Below, piece by piece: positions 33,997 through 43,189 of a DNA stretch of 64,000 nt; the stretch's first letter is position 1, and each line of letters opens with the position of its first letter. Made by a program: the position numbers and the translations under genes. Where the stretch lies: positions 2,418,001 through 2,482,000 of the forward strand of contig NZ_JALLGW010000001.1 of the NCBI RefSeq assembly GCF_023074835.1, read 5' to 3'. The DNA is from Halomarina salina (GTDB lineage Archaea; Halobacteriota; Halobacteria; Halobacteriales; Haloarculaceae). The notes below the pieces were generated by a model that was given only the letters and a program-made list of their open reading frames with translations, did not search any database and was not told the DNA's origin.

Positions 33997-34173
33997 CCTC
34001 GTGGTGAGTCGAACCGACGAACCGCGCTGCTGTGTCGGACTGGCGACCGACCGAACTGACGGGCCGACCGACGAGACGGGGACTCGATAGCGATACCGAA
34101 CCGCACGGTGTTCGACACCGAGGCACATTCTCTATCCAAAGCCTTTGTATCCGATGGGGTTGAGGTGAGGCAT

Positions 34174-35367
34174 ATGACTGAGAACGTCGTTGTCCTCGGG
34201 TCGGGGTACGCCGGGGCAGGCGCGGTCAAGAGTATCGAGAAGAAACTCGGCGACCGCGTCGACCTGACGTGGGTGTCGGACGTGGACCACCACCTCGTTC
34301 TCCACGAGGCCCACCGGTGCATCCGCAACCCCCGCGTCAAGGAGAAGATCGCCATCCCGGTCGACGAGATCAAATCACCCAGTACGCGGTTCGTACAGGC
34401 GGAAGTGACGAACATCGACAGCGACGAACAGGTCGTCGAACTCGACGACGGCACGACGGTCAACTTCGACTACTGCGTCGTCGGCATCGGCTCCCAGACC
34501 GCCTTCTTCGGTATCGACGGCCTCCAGGAGCACGCGCTGACGCTGAAGAACCTCTCGGACGCGCTGGAGGTCCACGACGCCGTCAAGGCGGCGGCACGGG
34601 ACGCGACGCGCTCGGACCCCGCACAGGTCATCGTCGGCGGGGCGGGCCTGTCGGGCATCCAGTCCGCGGGCGAGATCGCGGAGTTCCGCGACATGCACCG
34701 CGCTCCCATCGACATCCACATCGTGGAAGGGCTGGAGAGCGTCTTCCCGCCGGGCGAGCCCGAGATTCAGGCCCAGCTCGACGAGATGCTCCGCGAGCGC
34801 GACATCCAGATTCACACCGGCGAGTTCATCGGCGAGGTCGACGACGACACCGTCTACGTCGGCGACGACAAGGAACTGGAGTACGACGTGCTGCTCTGGA
34901 CCGGCGGCATCACGGGCCAGAACGTGGCCGAGAAGCTCGACATCGGGCAGGACGAGCGCTCCCACCGGCTCCACGCCGCCTCGACGTTCGAGACGAGCGA
35001 ACCCGGCATCTTCGCCATCGGCGACTCCGCGCTCGTCGAACAGCCGGGCGACGAGCCCGCGCCCCCGACGGCACAGGCCGCCTGGGACGCCGCCGAGGTC
35101 GTCGGCGAGAACCTCAAGCGCGCGATGAACGACCAGCCGCTCCAGGAGTGGCGGTACAAGGACAAAGGGACCGTCATCTCGGTCGGCGAGAAGGCCGTCG
35201 CACAGGACGTCAAACCCATCGAGGGCGCGGAGATGCCCATCGCCCGCGTCCTCGGCAACCCGTTCGGCGGCATGCCCGCCAAGACGCTGAAGAAGGCCAT
35301 CGCCGCGCGCTGGATCAACAAGATCACCGGCACCAGTCGCGCCGCGAAGGCCTGGACCGACATGTAA
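34174..35367 (+). CDS. NDH-2-like NAD(P)/FAD oxidoreductase
   Basis: 397-residue flavoprotein resembling type II NADH:quinone oxidoreductases. The FAD-binding GSGYAGAG starts at residue 8, a second Rossmann motif GGAGLSGIQSAGE is near 155, and the C-terminal FAIGDSA binds FAD. A GAGGTGA Shine-Dalgarno lies 5-6 bases before the ATG at 34174, so this leadered start is preferred to an in-frame ATG at 34108. No membrane helix is obvious; the C-terminal basic part (KAIAARWINKIT) could associate with the membrane. It would feed electrons from NADH to quinone without pumping. Confidence 0.88.
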   Translation: MTENVVVLGSGYAGAGAVKSIEKKLGDRVDLTWVSDVDHHLVLHEAHRCIRNPRVKEKIAIPVDEIKSPSTRFVQAEVTNIDSDEQVVELDDGTTVNFDYCVVGIGSQTAFFGIDGLQEHALTLKNLSDALEVHDAVKAAARDATRSDPAQVIVGGAGLSGIQSAGEIAEFRDMHRAPIDIHIVEGLESVFPPGEPEIQAQLDEMLRERDIQIHTGEFIGEVDDDTVYVGDDKELEYDVLLWTGGITGQNVAEKLDIGQDERSHRLHAASTFETSEPGIFAIGDSALVEQPGDEPAPPTAQAAWDAAEVVGENLKRAMNDQPLQEWRYKDKGTVISVGEKAVAQDVKPIEGAEMPIARVLGNPFGGMPAKTLKKAIAARWINKITGTSRAAKAWTDM

Positions 35368-35837
35368 CAGCACCGTTTTCTTCGTCGGGTGTCCTCGCCC
35401 GTGCCTGCGACACTCGCTGCGGGCACCGCTCCTCGAAAACCCTCTTCCAGCAAGCGCGCGGGACTCCGTTCCGCTGGCAACCGGCGGCGAAGCCGCCGGT
35501 GACGTTCACGAGAGCGAAGCTCTCGTGTGCCAGCCGAAACCAACGGTTTCGGCGACGAAGCTTCTGGGAGCCTGTGAGACGCGAAGCGTCTCACAATGGC
35601 ACAAAAAGGCCGCTCGCTCGTTCGCCGCTCCGCGGCTCACTCGCTCGCGGTTCAGTAACCTGGTGCAACCGCACCGCACACCGCGCCGCGAACATTCAAG
35701 TAGCAAACTGGGGCCAGACCCGTCGTGCGCTGAGAGCAGTCACGTGACGGGTCGAGCGGAGTGCGACGCGCCCCGCCACGTGTGATGCAGTTCGTAGCGC
35801 GTCGCCGTGTTCGCCCTTCGACTTCGACGCGACCGCG
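35368..35837. other. Non-coding region with hairpins
   Basis: 470 bases without a credible gene between the NDH-2-like and rhodanese genes. It holds the hairpin array at 35480-35595, an imperfect stem-loop at 35400-35425, and a CG-rich stretch rich in short inverted repeats up to about 35700. Confidence 0.7.
35480..35595. repeat. Array of four perfect stem-loops
   Basis: Stem-loops with 9-bp arms and a 3-base loop at 35480-35500 (ACCGGCGGC/GCCGCCGGT, loop GAA), 35507-35527 (CACGAGAGC, loop GAA) and 35533-35553 (GCCGAAACC, loop AAC), and a 10-bp stem at 35573-35595 (TGTGAGACGC, loop GAA). Stem sequences are unrelated, but length and loop size are shared. Confidence 0.85.
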
Positions 35838-36254
35838 TTACTGGCTCTTGTAGTCCTTCTGTGGCACGTCCTCGACGTCGTAGCCCGCGGTCTGCCACGC
35901 GGTGAACCCGCCCGCCATGTGCGCCACGTCCTCGAACCCCATCTCCTGGAGGACCTTCGCGGCGAGCGCCGAGCGCCCGGCCTCGTTGCAGAACAGGACG
36001 TAGCGGTGCGCCGGGTCGAACCAGTCGCGGTAGTACTCCGTCTCCGGGTCGGCCCAGAACTCCAGCATCCCGCGCGGCGCGTGTTTCGCGCCCGGTATCG
36101 TCCCCTCGATCCACAGTTCGCGGACGTCGCGGATGTCGACGAGCGTCACGCTCTCGTCGCCGAGTCGCGTCTCCACGTCCTCAGCCGACACCGTCTCGAT
36201 CTCCTCCTCGGCGGCCTCGGCCATCGACCACGCGTGCTTGCGGAGTCCCGTCAT
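35838..36254 (-). CDS. Rhodanese-domain protein
   Basis: 138-residue single-domain rhodanese, transferring sulfur from a persulfide. The active-site loop is CNEAGRSA with catalytic Cys near residue 89. The strand LVDIRDVRELWIEGTIPGA (about 38-56) is the classic N-terminal half, and MAGGFTAWQTAGYDV the end. Cytosolic; the acceptor is unknown. It may relate to thiosulfate, thiolation or cysteine metabolism. Single gene on the minus strand. Confidence 0.9.
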   Translation of the reverse strand: MTGLRKHAWSMAEAAEEEIETVSAEDVETRLGDESVTLVDIRDVRELWIEGTIPGAKHAPRGMLEFWADPETEYYRDWFDPAHRYVLFCNEAGRSALAAKVLQEMGFEDVAHMAGGFTAWQTAGYDVEDVPQKDYKSQ

Positions 36255-36295
36255 CGTCTACCACGGGACGCGACGGGTGAAAGTCCTGTCGTCGG

Positions 36296-37108
36296 TCACA
36301 GGGAGAGGCCCGCGTGCCAGCGGTCCGCCCCGGCCTCTGCTTTCACCTCGTCCATCCGGGCGAGCAGGTGGGTGGCGAGGCTCGCCGTCTCGGCGGCACG
36401 CCCCTCGCCCTCGGTGCGGAACTCGCCGGTGGTGCGGTTCGCGTACACCGTGCAGACCGCGCCAGCGCGGAGACCGTAGACGTTCGCGAGCGTGCAGATG
36501 GCGCTGGCCTCCATCTCGAAGTTCTTCACGTTCGCGGCCTTCATCTCCTCGAACAGGGCCTTCCCGCCGGGCGACTCGTAGCCGCCGAACCCCTCGCGGC
36601 CCTGCCCGGCGTAGAACGAGTCCGTCGAGGCGGTGACGCCGACGTGGTAGTCGTAGCCGAGTCGCTCGGCGGCGGCGACGAGCGCCGTCACCACCTCGTG
36701 GTCGGCGACGGCGGGGTAGTCCTCCCGGACGTAGGCGCCGCTCGTGCCTTCGAGACGGACGCCGCCCGAGGTGATGACCAGGTCGCCGATGTCCATCTCC
36801 TCCTGAATCGCGCCACAGGACCCGACCCGGATGAACGTCTCCACGCCGACCCGCGCGAGTTCCTCGACGGCGATGGCGGCCGACGGTGCGCCGATGCCCG
36901 TCGATGTGACCGAGATGGGCGTCCCCTCGTACTCGCCGGTGACGGTGTGGTACTCGCGGTGGCTGGCGACCTCCTCGCGCTCGTCCCACTGGCCGACGAT
37001 GGTATCGACGCGGTCGGTGTCCCCCGGGAGGAGCACCGTCTCCGCGACGTCGCCGGAACCGACCGCGATGTGGTACTGTTCGTCGTCCGCGTGCTCTGGG
37101 TCGCTCAT
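36296..37108 (-). CDS. udp: Uridine phosphorylase-like nucleoside phosphorylase
   Basis: 270-residue enzyme of the PNP/UDP family, splitting a nucleoside with phosphate into base and ribose-1-phosphate. It shows the family RVGSCGAIQ near residue 92, the STDSFYA segment and the base/ribose-binding NFEMEAS near 197. The start [13 protein letters not shown] has a short acidic leader. Uridine is favoured by similarity; purine nucleosides cannot be excluded. It lies about 1.4 kb from the cytidine deaminase of the nucleoside operon, so cytidine to uridine to uracil is plausible. Confidence 0.88.
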   Translation of the reverse strand: MSDPEHADDEQYHIAVGSGDVAETVLLPGDTDRVDTIVGQWDEREEVASHREYHTVTGEYEGTPISVTSTGIGAPSAAIAVEELARVGVETFIRVGSCGAIQEEMDIGDLVITSGGVRLEGTSGAYVREDYPAVADHEVVTALVAAAERLGYDYHVGVTASTDSFYAGQGREGFGGYESPGGKALFEEMKAANVKNFEMEASAICTLANVYGLRAGAVCTVYANRTTGEFRTEGEGRAAETASLATHLLARMDEVKAEAGADRWHAGLSL

Positions 37109-37252
37109 GCCCGACCGTCCGTCGGAGCGGGTAAAAGTGGGTGGATGTCCTTCCAGCGTTCACGAGGCGCTGACTACACGGTACGGTCTGGTTTCGCATC
37201 GTGTCAGTATGTTGCTAGTTTATGGCGCTCGCACCGCGACCTCTGTGTGCAT

Positions 37253-38029
37253 ATGCCTGGCATGCTAGACGGCGAGACGGCAGTCGTAACGGGCGGTTCC
37301 AGTGGTAACGGACGAGCGATCTCGTTGGCGTTCGCCCGCGAGGGCGCGGACGTCGTGGTCGCGGATATCCAGTCCGACCCCCGAGAGGGTGGGACGCCGA
37401 CCCACGAACAGATACCGGAGGAGACGGACGCCGAGGCGGCGTTCGTGGAGTGCGACGTCACGAGTCGTGACGATCTGGAGGCGGCGATGGACGCGGCCGA
37501 GGAGTTCGGCGGCGTCACCTCGATGGTGAACAACGCGGGCATCTTCCGGGGAGAGAACTTCGTCGACGTCACCGAAGAGCAGTACGACCAGTTGATGGAC
37601 ATCAACGTCAAGGGCGTCTTCTTCGGGGCACAGGCCGCCGCGAAACGGATGCGAGCCAACGAGAGCGGCGGAACCATCGTCAACCTCTCCAGTGTGGCGG
37701 GGTTGCAGGGGTCCGCCGAGTTCGTCACCTACTGCACGTCGAAAGGGGCAGTCCGTCTACTGACCTACTCGCTGGCGGCGACGCTCGGGCCGGACGGCAT
37801 TCGGGTGAACGCTATCCACCCAGGACTCATCCAGACGACGATGACGACGGAGGACGTGCCCATCTTCGGCACGGACGAGGAAGACGCGTTCGTCGAGACG
37901 ATTCCGTCCGGGCGCGCTGGCCAGCCCGAGGACGTGGCGGACGCGGCACTGTACCTCGCCAGCGACCTCTCTGGGTACGTCAACGGCGAGTCGCTCGTCG
38001 TCGACGGCGGGATGGCTCACACGCAGTGA
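37253..38029 (+). CDS. Short-chain dehydrogenase/reductase (SDR)
   Basis: 258-residue classical SDR. The cofactor motif reads TGGSSGNG, with Asn where most have Ile, near residues 14-21. NNAG near 93, NLSSVAG near 145 and YCTSK near 159 complete the active site. VDGGMAHTQ ends it. A strand-2 Asp (VVVADIQ) favours NAD. ATG at 37253 or 37262 may be used; TTTATG is about 32 bases upstream. It lies between the phosphorylase and the nucleoside operon but on the opposite strand, so a role in that pathway is uncertain. Confidence 0.9.
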   Translation: MPGMLDGETAVVTGGSSGNGRAISLAFAREGADVVVADIQSDPREGGTPTHEQIPEETDAEAAFVECDVTSRDDLEAAMDAAEEFGGVTSMVNNAGIFRGENFVDVTEEQYDQLMDINVKGVFFGAQAAAKRMRANESGGTIVNLSSVAGLQGSAEFVTYCTSKGAVRLLTYSLAATLGPDGIRVNAIHPGLIQTTMTTEDVPIFGTDEEDAFVETIPSGRAGQPEDVADAALYLASDLSGYVNGESLVVDGGMAHTQ

Positions 38030-38090
38030 GTGCGCTATCGGCGTCGTCGAGACGGGTTCACAGCCGTCTCGGAAGGAGTGGATGGTTCTG

Positions 38091-38447
38091 TCAGTCGACG
38101 AACGGTGCGAACGCGCTCGACGAGCCGGTCTCGGTTGTCGGCCCGGAGACCCCGGCGTAGTTCACGACGACGAACGAGACGAGCAGCACCACCGCGATGA
38201 TGCCGAACGACAGCGACAGCGTCCGCCGGTCGGCCGGTGAGATGCCCCACCTGTCGCCCGCCCACTCCGTGTCGAAGAGGACGGCGAGCAGGAGCGACGC
38301 GCCGATGGCGGCGATCCAGAACCCGCCGAGGAGCGAGACCGGCACGAGCAGGAGCCCGTAGGCGAACACGAGCGCTCCGACGGCGACGCCGAGGACGTGG
38401 CCGATGCTGAACGAACCGCTCGAGGTGGAGGTGGTTTGAGTAGTCAC
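38091..38447 (-). CDS. Small membrane protein, unknown function
   Basis: 118-residue protein with three hydrophobic stretches (about residues 17-38, 44-58, 78-98) and a Thr/Ser-rich start (MTTQTTSTSSGSF). No known family. It lies 78 bases after the cytidine deaminase on the same strand and could be the last gene of that transcript. Confidence 0.72.
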   Translation of the reverse strand: MTTQTTSTSSGSFSIGHVLGVAVGALVFAYGLLLVPVSLLGGFWIAAIGASLLLAVLFDTEWAGDRWGISPADRRTLSLSFGIIAVVLLVSFVVVNYAGVSGPTTETGSSSAFAPFVD

Positions 38448-38525
38448 GAGGGACGGATAGTCGGACGAGGAGATAACTGTGCCGTGAGCCGTGTTACGCC
38501 GGTGCCGTGAGCAAGACGTCTCGGC

Positions 38526-38954
38526 TCATCGCCCACCGCCTCGCTCCCGCCGGTCCGCGGCGTCTTCGAGCGTCTCCAGCGAGATGGTGTTCGGGATGAG
38601 GTCGCCCAGGGTGTACTCCGCGACGCCGTCCGGGCCGTCACAGAGCACCCGGAGGTCGGCGTCGGCGAACTCGGCGAGCGTCTGCCGGCACATCCCACAC
38701 GGCGTGACGCCGTCCTGCGCTGCGGAGGCGACGGCGAGGCGGGCGAACGTCTGGTGCCCGTTCTTCACCGCCTCGGCGATGGCTACCTCCTCTGCGTGCA
38801 GCGAGTTCGAGTAGTTGGCGTTCTCGATGTTACAGCCGACGAACACCGTGCCGTCGGCGGTTTCGAGCGCCGCCCCAACCGGGTACTCGGAGTACGGGAC
38901 GTAGGCACCGTCGAACGCCTCGCGAGCGCGGGCCACGAGTTCGGCATCGTCCAT
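38526..38954 (-). CDS. cdd: Cytidine deaminase
   Basis: 142-residue zinc enzyme deaminating cytidine (and deoxycytidine) to uridine. The catalytic HAEE motif is at residues 53-56 and the zinc cysteines Cys86/Cys89 in PCGMC. CNIENANYS is typical. Size is normal for the tetrameric class, although the first metal ligand is His rather than the usual Cys. The C-terminus is Arg/Gly-rich. It follows the nucleoside ABC permeases by 77 bases on the same strand, so imported cytidine is the expected substrate. Confidence 0.94.
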   Translation of the reverse strand: MDDAELVARAREAFDGAYVPYSEYPVGAALETADGTVFVGCNIENANYSNSLHAEEVAIAEAVKNGHQTFARLAVASAAQDGVTPCGMCRQTLAEFADADLRVLCDGPDGVAEYTLGDLIPNTISLETLEDAADRRERGGGR

Positions 38955-39031
38955 ACCCCCTCGTTCAGGTGGTCGCGAGAAATAGCCACCGCACGTCGTC
39001 GCTAGCGACGTCCGACAGCGTCGTACCGGAG

Positions 39032-40150
39032 TCAGTTGTCCTCGCCGGTCTCGTAGTGCTCGCCCGCCGCCTCCGGGATGCGCGTGCGGCCGACCAGCGC
39101 GAGGACGACGATGACGCCGATGTAGGGGAACGTCTGGATGAGCGTCCCGGGGACGCCGATGCCGGCGAACTGCAGCGGCTGTTGAATCGCCTCCAGGCCG
39201 GTGAACAGGAACGTCGAGAACATCGCCCCAACGGGGTTGTAGTTGCCGAACAGGTACGCGACGATGGCGATGAACCCCTTGCCGTTGACGATGGTCTGTC
39301 CGCTCCCGGTGAACTGGCTGACGTTGTACGACAGCGCGGCCCCGCCCAGTCCGCAGAACACACCCGAGAGGACGGCGGCGGCGTAGCGGACGCGGGGAAC
39401 GCTCACGCCGCTGGTGTCCAGCGCCTTCGGGTTCTCGCCGCTCGCGCGGACCCACATCCCGAAGTTCGTCCGGTTGAGCACGTACCAGCTGAGGGCGACG
39501 ACGGCGAACATGAGGTACACCATCAGCGACGCTCGGAACAGCGCCTGGAACGGTCCGAGCAGGCTCACCTGTGCGAGGCTGTCGAACACCGGCGAGACGA
39601 CCGGAATGCCCGCGTTCCGGACCGACGGCACCGAGAACGGGAGGCTCTTGGTGTTCGGGCCGCCGTAGACGAGGCGCGCCGCGAACGGTGCCAGGCCGAG
39701 CGCGATGAGCCAGATGGCCAGTCCGGCGATGATCTGGTTCGCGCGGAACTCGATGCAGACGACGGCGAACACCAGCGCCAGCGCGACGCTGGCGGCGATG
39801 GCCGCCCCGAACCCGAGCCACAGGCTCCCGGTGATGTCGGCCGCGAAGATGGCCGTGAACGCCGAGATGATGAGCAACCCTTCGAGCCCGATATTGATGA
39901 CGCCCGACTTCTCGGCGAAGATACCGCCGACGGCGGCGAGCGTGATGGGGACGGCGAGCACGAGCGTCGAGGACCACGTCCCCGGCAGCAGGAGGATGTC
40001 GACGAGCGCACCCGCCGTCGAGTCCGGGAACAGCGTCCCGGCGACGCCGAGGACGACGAGCGCGACGAGGACGGCACCGACGACGACGAAGCGACCGCTC
40101 GTCCAGTCACGGCCGGTGGTCGAGTCGCCGTCCACGGTGGCCTCACTCAT
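39032..40150 (-). CDS. Nucleoside ABC transporter permease 2
   Basis: 372-residue membrane protein of the branched ABC nucleoside/simple-sugar permease type, with about ten hydrophobic helices. Family segments include GVINIGLEGLL and, in the second half, SGVFCGLGGAAL. The start ATG overlaps the end of the previous permease gene by eight bases. It pairs with that permease, the double ATPase and the BMP lipoprotein in one operon. This composition is that of bacterial nucleoside importers such as YufNOPQ. Confidence 0.9.
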   Translation of the reverse strand: MSEATVDGDSTTGRDWTSGRFVVVGAVLVALVVLGVAGTLFPDSTAGALVDILLLPGTWSSTLVLAVPITLAAVGGIFAEKSGVINIGLEGLLIISAFTAIFAADITGSLWLGFGAAIAASVALALVFAVVCIEFRANQIIAGLAIWLIALGLAPFAARLVYGGPNTKSLPFSVPSVRNAGIPVVSPVFDSLAQVSLLGPFQALFRASLMVYLMFAVVALSWYVLNRTNFGMWVRASGENPKALDTSGVSVPRVRYAAAVLSGVFCGLGGAALSYNVSQFTGSGQTIVNGKGFIAIVAYLFGNYNPVGAMFSTFLFTGLEAIQQPLQFAGIGVPGTLIQTFPYIGVIVVLALVGRTRIPEAAGEHYETGEDN

Positions 40151-41564
40151 CGTGCTCACCTCCGGGGTGGCCGCCGTCCGAGCGGACGGCGCCACCGAGG
40201 CGACGGCCGCGGCGGCCGGTGTTCGACAGGCGCTTGCCGAGCAGGCGGAAGAACTCGGGCATCGCCACGAACAGGATGATGAGCCCGCGGAGGACGCCGA
40301 CGAGCTGGATGGGGATGTCGACGTTCGGGTCGGTCTGGATGGAGATGGCTCCGCTCTTCAGCACGCCGAACAGGAACGCCGCGGGGAGGACCCCCAGCGG
40401 GTTGTTCCCCGCGAGGATGGAGACGGTGATGCCGTCGAAACCGTACGCGGGCAGCGGGAGCTGGAAGTACCCCGAGAACAGCAGGACGTAGACGGTGCCG
40501 GCGATGCCCGCGAGGCCCCCGGAGATGGTCATGCTGGCCACGACGGTCCGGGCGGCGTCGACGCCGCCGTACTCGGCGGCCTCCGGCTGGAGCCCGCTCG
40601 TCCGGAGGTCGTACCCGAACGAGGTGTACCGGAGGAGGTAGTACGTCGCCCCGACGAGCAGGGTGACGAACACCAGCGCGAGGATGGAGAACTCGTCGGT
40701 CGGCGCGTACAGGAGTTTGGGGAACGACGCCTCCGCCGGGAGGTCACGCGTCTTCGTCGAGAGGCTCTCCGGGTCGCCGAACACGTTCTGGAGCAGGTAG
40801 AGTGCGACGAGCGACGCGACGAAGTTGAGCATGATTGTCGTGATGACCTCGTTCGCGTCCGCGTACGCCTTCAGCGCCCCCGGTATCGCACCGTAGAGAC
40901 CGCCGAACACCGCTCCGACGACGACGCCGACCGTGATGAGGACGACCGTAGCCGCCAGCCCCGAGACCAGCGGTGCGACGAGGAGCATCCCGACGGTGCT
41001 CGCCAGTCCGCCGACGACCATCTGGCCCTGCGTCCCGATGTTGAAGATACCCGCCTTGAACGCGACGGCGACCGACAGCCCCGTCATCACGAGGACGGTG
41101 GTCTCAGTCAGCGTGTCGGCCAGTCGGGAGTTGAACGGCGTCCACCCCTCGCGGATGGGGGCGGCGAACTCGCCGTGGAGCGGGTCGAACAGCGGGTTGA
41201 CGGGGTTCCCGAGCGCTCCGAGGAACAGCCTGTCGTACACCCGGAACGGGTCGTAACAGAAGCCGTAGCCGAAGTACGTCGTCGCGGCCGTCTCGCACGT
41301 CGCCGTGCGTCCCGCCGCGAGGATGACCACCGCACCGATGAGGATGGAGAGCAGCAGCGCGGCGAAACTGATGAGGACGCGCTCGAACGCGCTCGCCTCG
41401 ACCAGTCGGTCGAGGGCGACGCGCGCTCTGTTCCCCCAGTCGGTGCCGTCGCTGCCGGGACTCCCCCCGGTCCCGCCAGTTCCGCCACCGTCGTCGGGGC
41501 CACCGCTGTCACCGGTCGCGTCGCTGCGGTCGCGTCCGTCGTCCGCGTCACCTGCGCCGCTCAT
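40143..41564 (-). CDS. Nucleoside ABC transporter permease 1
   Basis: 473-residue membrane protein. The first 45 residues are Gly/Asp/Thr-rich and polar, then about ten helices. It has FKAGIFNIGTQGQM and SGGLAGIAGTVY of the permease family. The N-terminal low-complexity tail is a halophilic feature rather than a domain. The start overlaps the ATPase stop as ATGA, and the end overlaps the second permease. It is one half of the heterodimeric channel. Confidence 0.9.
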   Translation of the reverse strand: MSGAGDADDGRDRSDATGDSGGPDDGGGTGGTGGSPGSDGTDWGNRARVALDRLVEASAFERVLISFAALLLSILIGAVVILAAGRTATCETAATTYFGYGFCYDPFRVYDRLFLGALGNPVNPLFDPLHGEFAAPIREGWTPFNSRLADTLTETTVLVMTGLSVAVAFKAGIFNIGTQGQMVVGGLASTVGMLLVAPLVSGLAATVVLITVGVVVGAVFGGLYGAIPGALKAYADANEVITTIMLNFVASLVALYLLQNVFGDPESLSTKTRDLPAEASFPKLLYAPTDEFSILALVFVTLLVGATYYLLRYTSFGYDLRTSGLQPEAAEYGGVDAARTVVASMTISGGLAGIAGTVYVLLFSGYFQLPLPAYGFDGITVSILAGNNPLGVLPAAFLFGVLKSGAISIQTDPNVDIPIQLVGVLRGLIILFVAMPEFFRLLGKRLSNTGRRGRRLGGAVRSDGGHPGGEHDE

Positions 41565-43141
41565 CGCTCACCTCCGGGGGTCCCGGCGGTGCTCGGGCGC
41601 TGCTCGCCGTCCCCCTCGTCGAACCGCTCGGGACGTTCCCCGGCCATCAGCAGGCCGATCTCCTCCTCGGTCACCGTCTCGGGGTCGACGACGGCCATGA
41701 ACTCGCCGTCGTGCATCACCGCGAGGCGGTCCGAGAGGCCGCGGACCTCGTCGAGTTGCGAGGAGACGAGCAGGACGCCCGCCCCGTCGTCTCGCAACCC
41801 GAGCAACTGCTCGTGGATGAACTCGGTCGACCCGATGTCGACCCCGCGCGTGGGATGCATCGCGACGACGAACCGCGGGTCGCGGGCGAACTCGCGCCCG
41901 ACGATGAACTTCTGCTGGTTCCCGCCCGACAGCGACTCGGCGCTCGCGTCGGCGTTCGGCGGTCGCACGTCGTACTCCGCGATGACGTCCTCGGCGTGCG
42001 TCCGGGCCTCGGTCCAGTCGAGGCGGCCGTTCGTGGCGTAGGGCGGGGAGTGCTGGCTGCCGAGCAGGCCGTTCTCGACGAGGTCGAACTCCATCACCAG
42101 CCCCCGCTCGTGTCGGTCCTCGGGGATGTACGCCATCCCCTCCTCGATGCGGTGACGACGCGAGCGACCGGTGACGTCCTGCCCGTCGAACGAGACGGTG
42201 CCGTCGTCCGCGCTCCGGAGGCCGGTGATGGCCTCGACCAGTTCCGTCTGGCCGTTGCCGTCGACGCCCGCGATGCCGAAGATCTCGCCCTCGCGGGCGT
42301 CGAGGTCCACGCCCGACACCTGCTCGACGCCCCGGCCGTCGCTGACGCGCAGTCCCGAGACGTCCAGCGTCACGTCGCCGGGGTCGGCAGGGGTCTTCTC
42401 CACTTCGAGCAGCACCTCGCGGCCGACCATCAGTTCGGCCAACTGCTCTCTGGTGGTCTCGTCGGCGGGGACGGTGCCGACGTTCTCCCCGTCCCGGAGG
42501 ACGGTGACGTCGTCGGCGGCGTGCATCGCCTCGCCGAGTTTGTGCGTGATGAATATGATGGTCTTGCCCTGGTCGGTGAGTTCGTCGAACACGTCGAAGA
42601 GGTCCTCGACCTCCTGTGGCGTGAGGACGGCCGTCGGTTCGTCGAGGATGAGCACGTCGGCACCGCGGTACAGCGCCTTGAGAATCTCGACGCGCTGCTG
42701 GACGCCGACCGGGATGTCCTCGACGCGGTCGTCGGGGTTCACGTCGAAGCCGTACCGGTCACAGAGGTCGTCGACGCTCCGCGTCGCCGCGTCGCGGTCG
42801 ACCGCGAGGCCGAACCACTTGCGCGGTTCGGAGCCGAGCGTGACGTTCTCGGCGACGGTCATCGGGTCGACGAGCATGAAGTGCTGGTGGATCATCCCGA
42901 CACCGGCGTCGATGGCGTCGCGTGGCGTCCCGAAGTGACGCTCGACGTCGTCGACGACGACGCTGCCCTCGTCGGCGCTGTAGAGGCCGTAGAGGACGTT
43001 CATCAGCGTGGTCTTGCCCGCACCGTTCTCGCCGAGCAGGGCGTGGACCGTGCCGCGCTCGACGGCGAGGTCGACGTCGTCGTTGGCGACGACGCCGGGG
43101 AAACGTTTCGTGATTCCGTCGAGGTGGACGGCAGTCGTCAT
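41561..43141 (-). CDS. Nucleoside ABC transporter double ATP-binding protein
   Basis: 526-residue protein with two fused nucleotide-binding domains, as in simple-sugar and nucleoside importers. The first has Walker A GENGAGKTT near residue 36 and Walker B VLILDEPT near 160. The second carries the signature SLSGGNQQK near 405 and a Walker A-like GVDGNGQTE near 293, which lacks the canonical GKT lysine, a feature common in this family's second domain. The start is followed at its 3' end by the ATGA overlap with the permease. It powers uptake across the membrane. Confidence 0.92.
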   Translation of the reverse strand: MTTAVHLDGITKRFPGVVANDDVDLAVERGTVHALLGENGAGKTTLMNVLYGLYSADEGSVVVDDVERHFGTPRDAIDAGVGMIHQHFMLVDPMTVAENVTLGSEPRKWFGLAVDRDAATRSVDDLCDRYGFDVNPDDRVEDIPVGVQQRVEILKALYRGADVLILDEPTAVLTPQEVEDLFDVFDELTDQGKTIIFITHKLGEAMHAADDVTVLRDGENVGTVPADETTREQLAELMVGREVLLEVEKTPADPGDVTLDVSGLRVSDGRGVEQVSGVDLDAREGEIFGIAGVDGNGQTELVEAITGLRSADDGTVSFDGQDVTGRSRRHRIEEGMAYIPEDRHERGLVMEFDLVENGLLGSQHSPPYATNGRLDWTEARTHAEDVIAEYDVRPPNADASAESLSGGNQQKFIVGREFARDPRFVVAMHPTRGVDIGSTEFIHEQLLGLRDDGAGVLLVSSQLDEVRGLSDRLAVMHDGEFMAVVDPETVTEEEIGLLMAGERPERFDEGDGEQRPSTAGTPGGER

Positions 43142-43189
43142 TGAGAGAGTGGCAAAGTTCGTTGTCGTGTTGTGAGTCGCTCGCCCGGG

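Noticed and set aside
35525-35785. Protein-coding frame through the hairpin region
   Set aside because: It lacks haloarchaeal codon bias, is interrupted by inverted repeats and has no ribosome site.
35368-35837. CRISPR array
   Set aside because: The stem-loops have unrelated sequences and no constant repeat-spacer pattern; no cas genes nearby.
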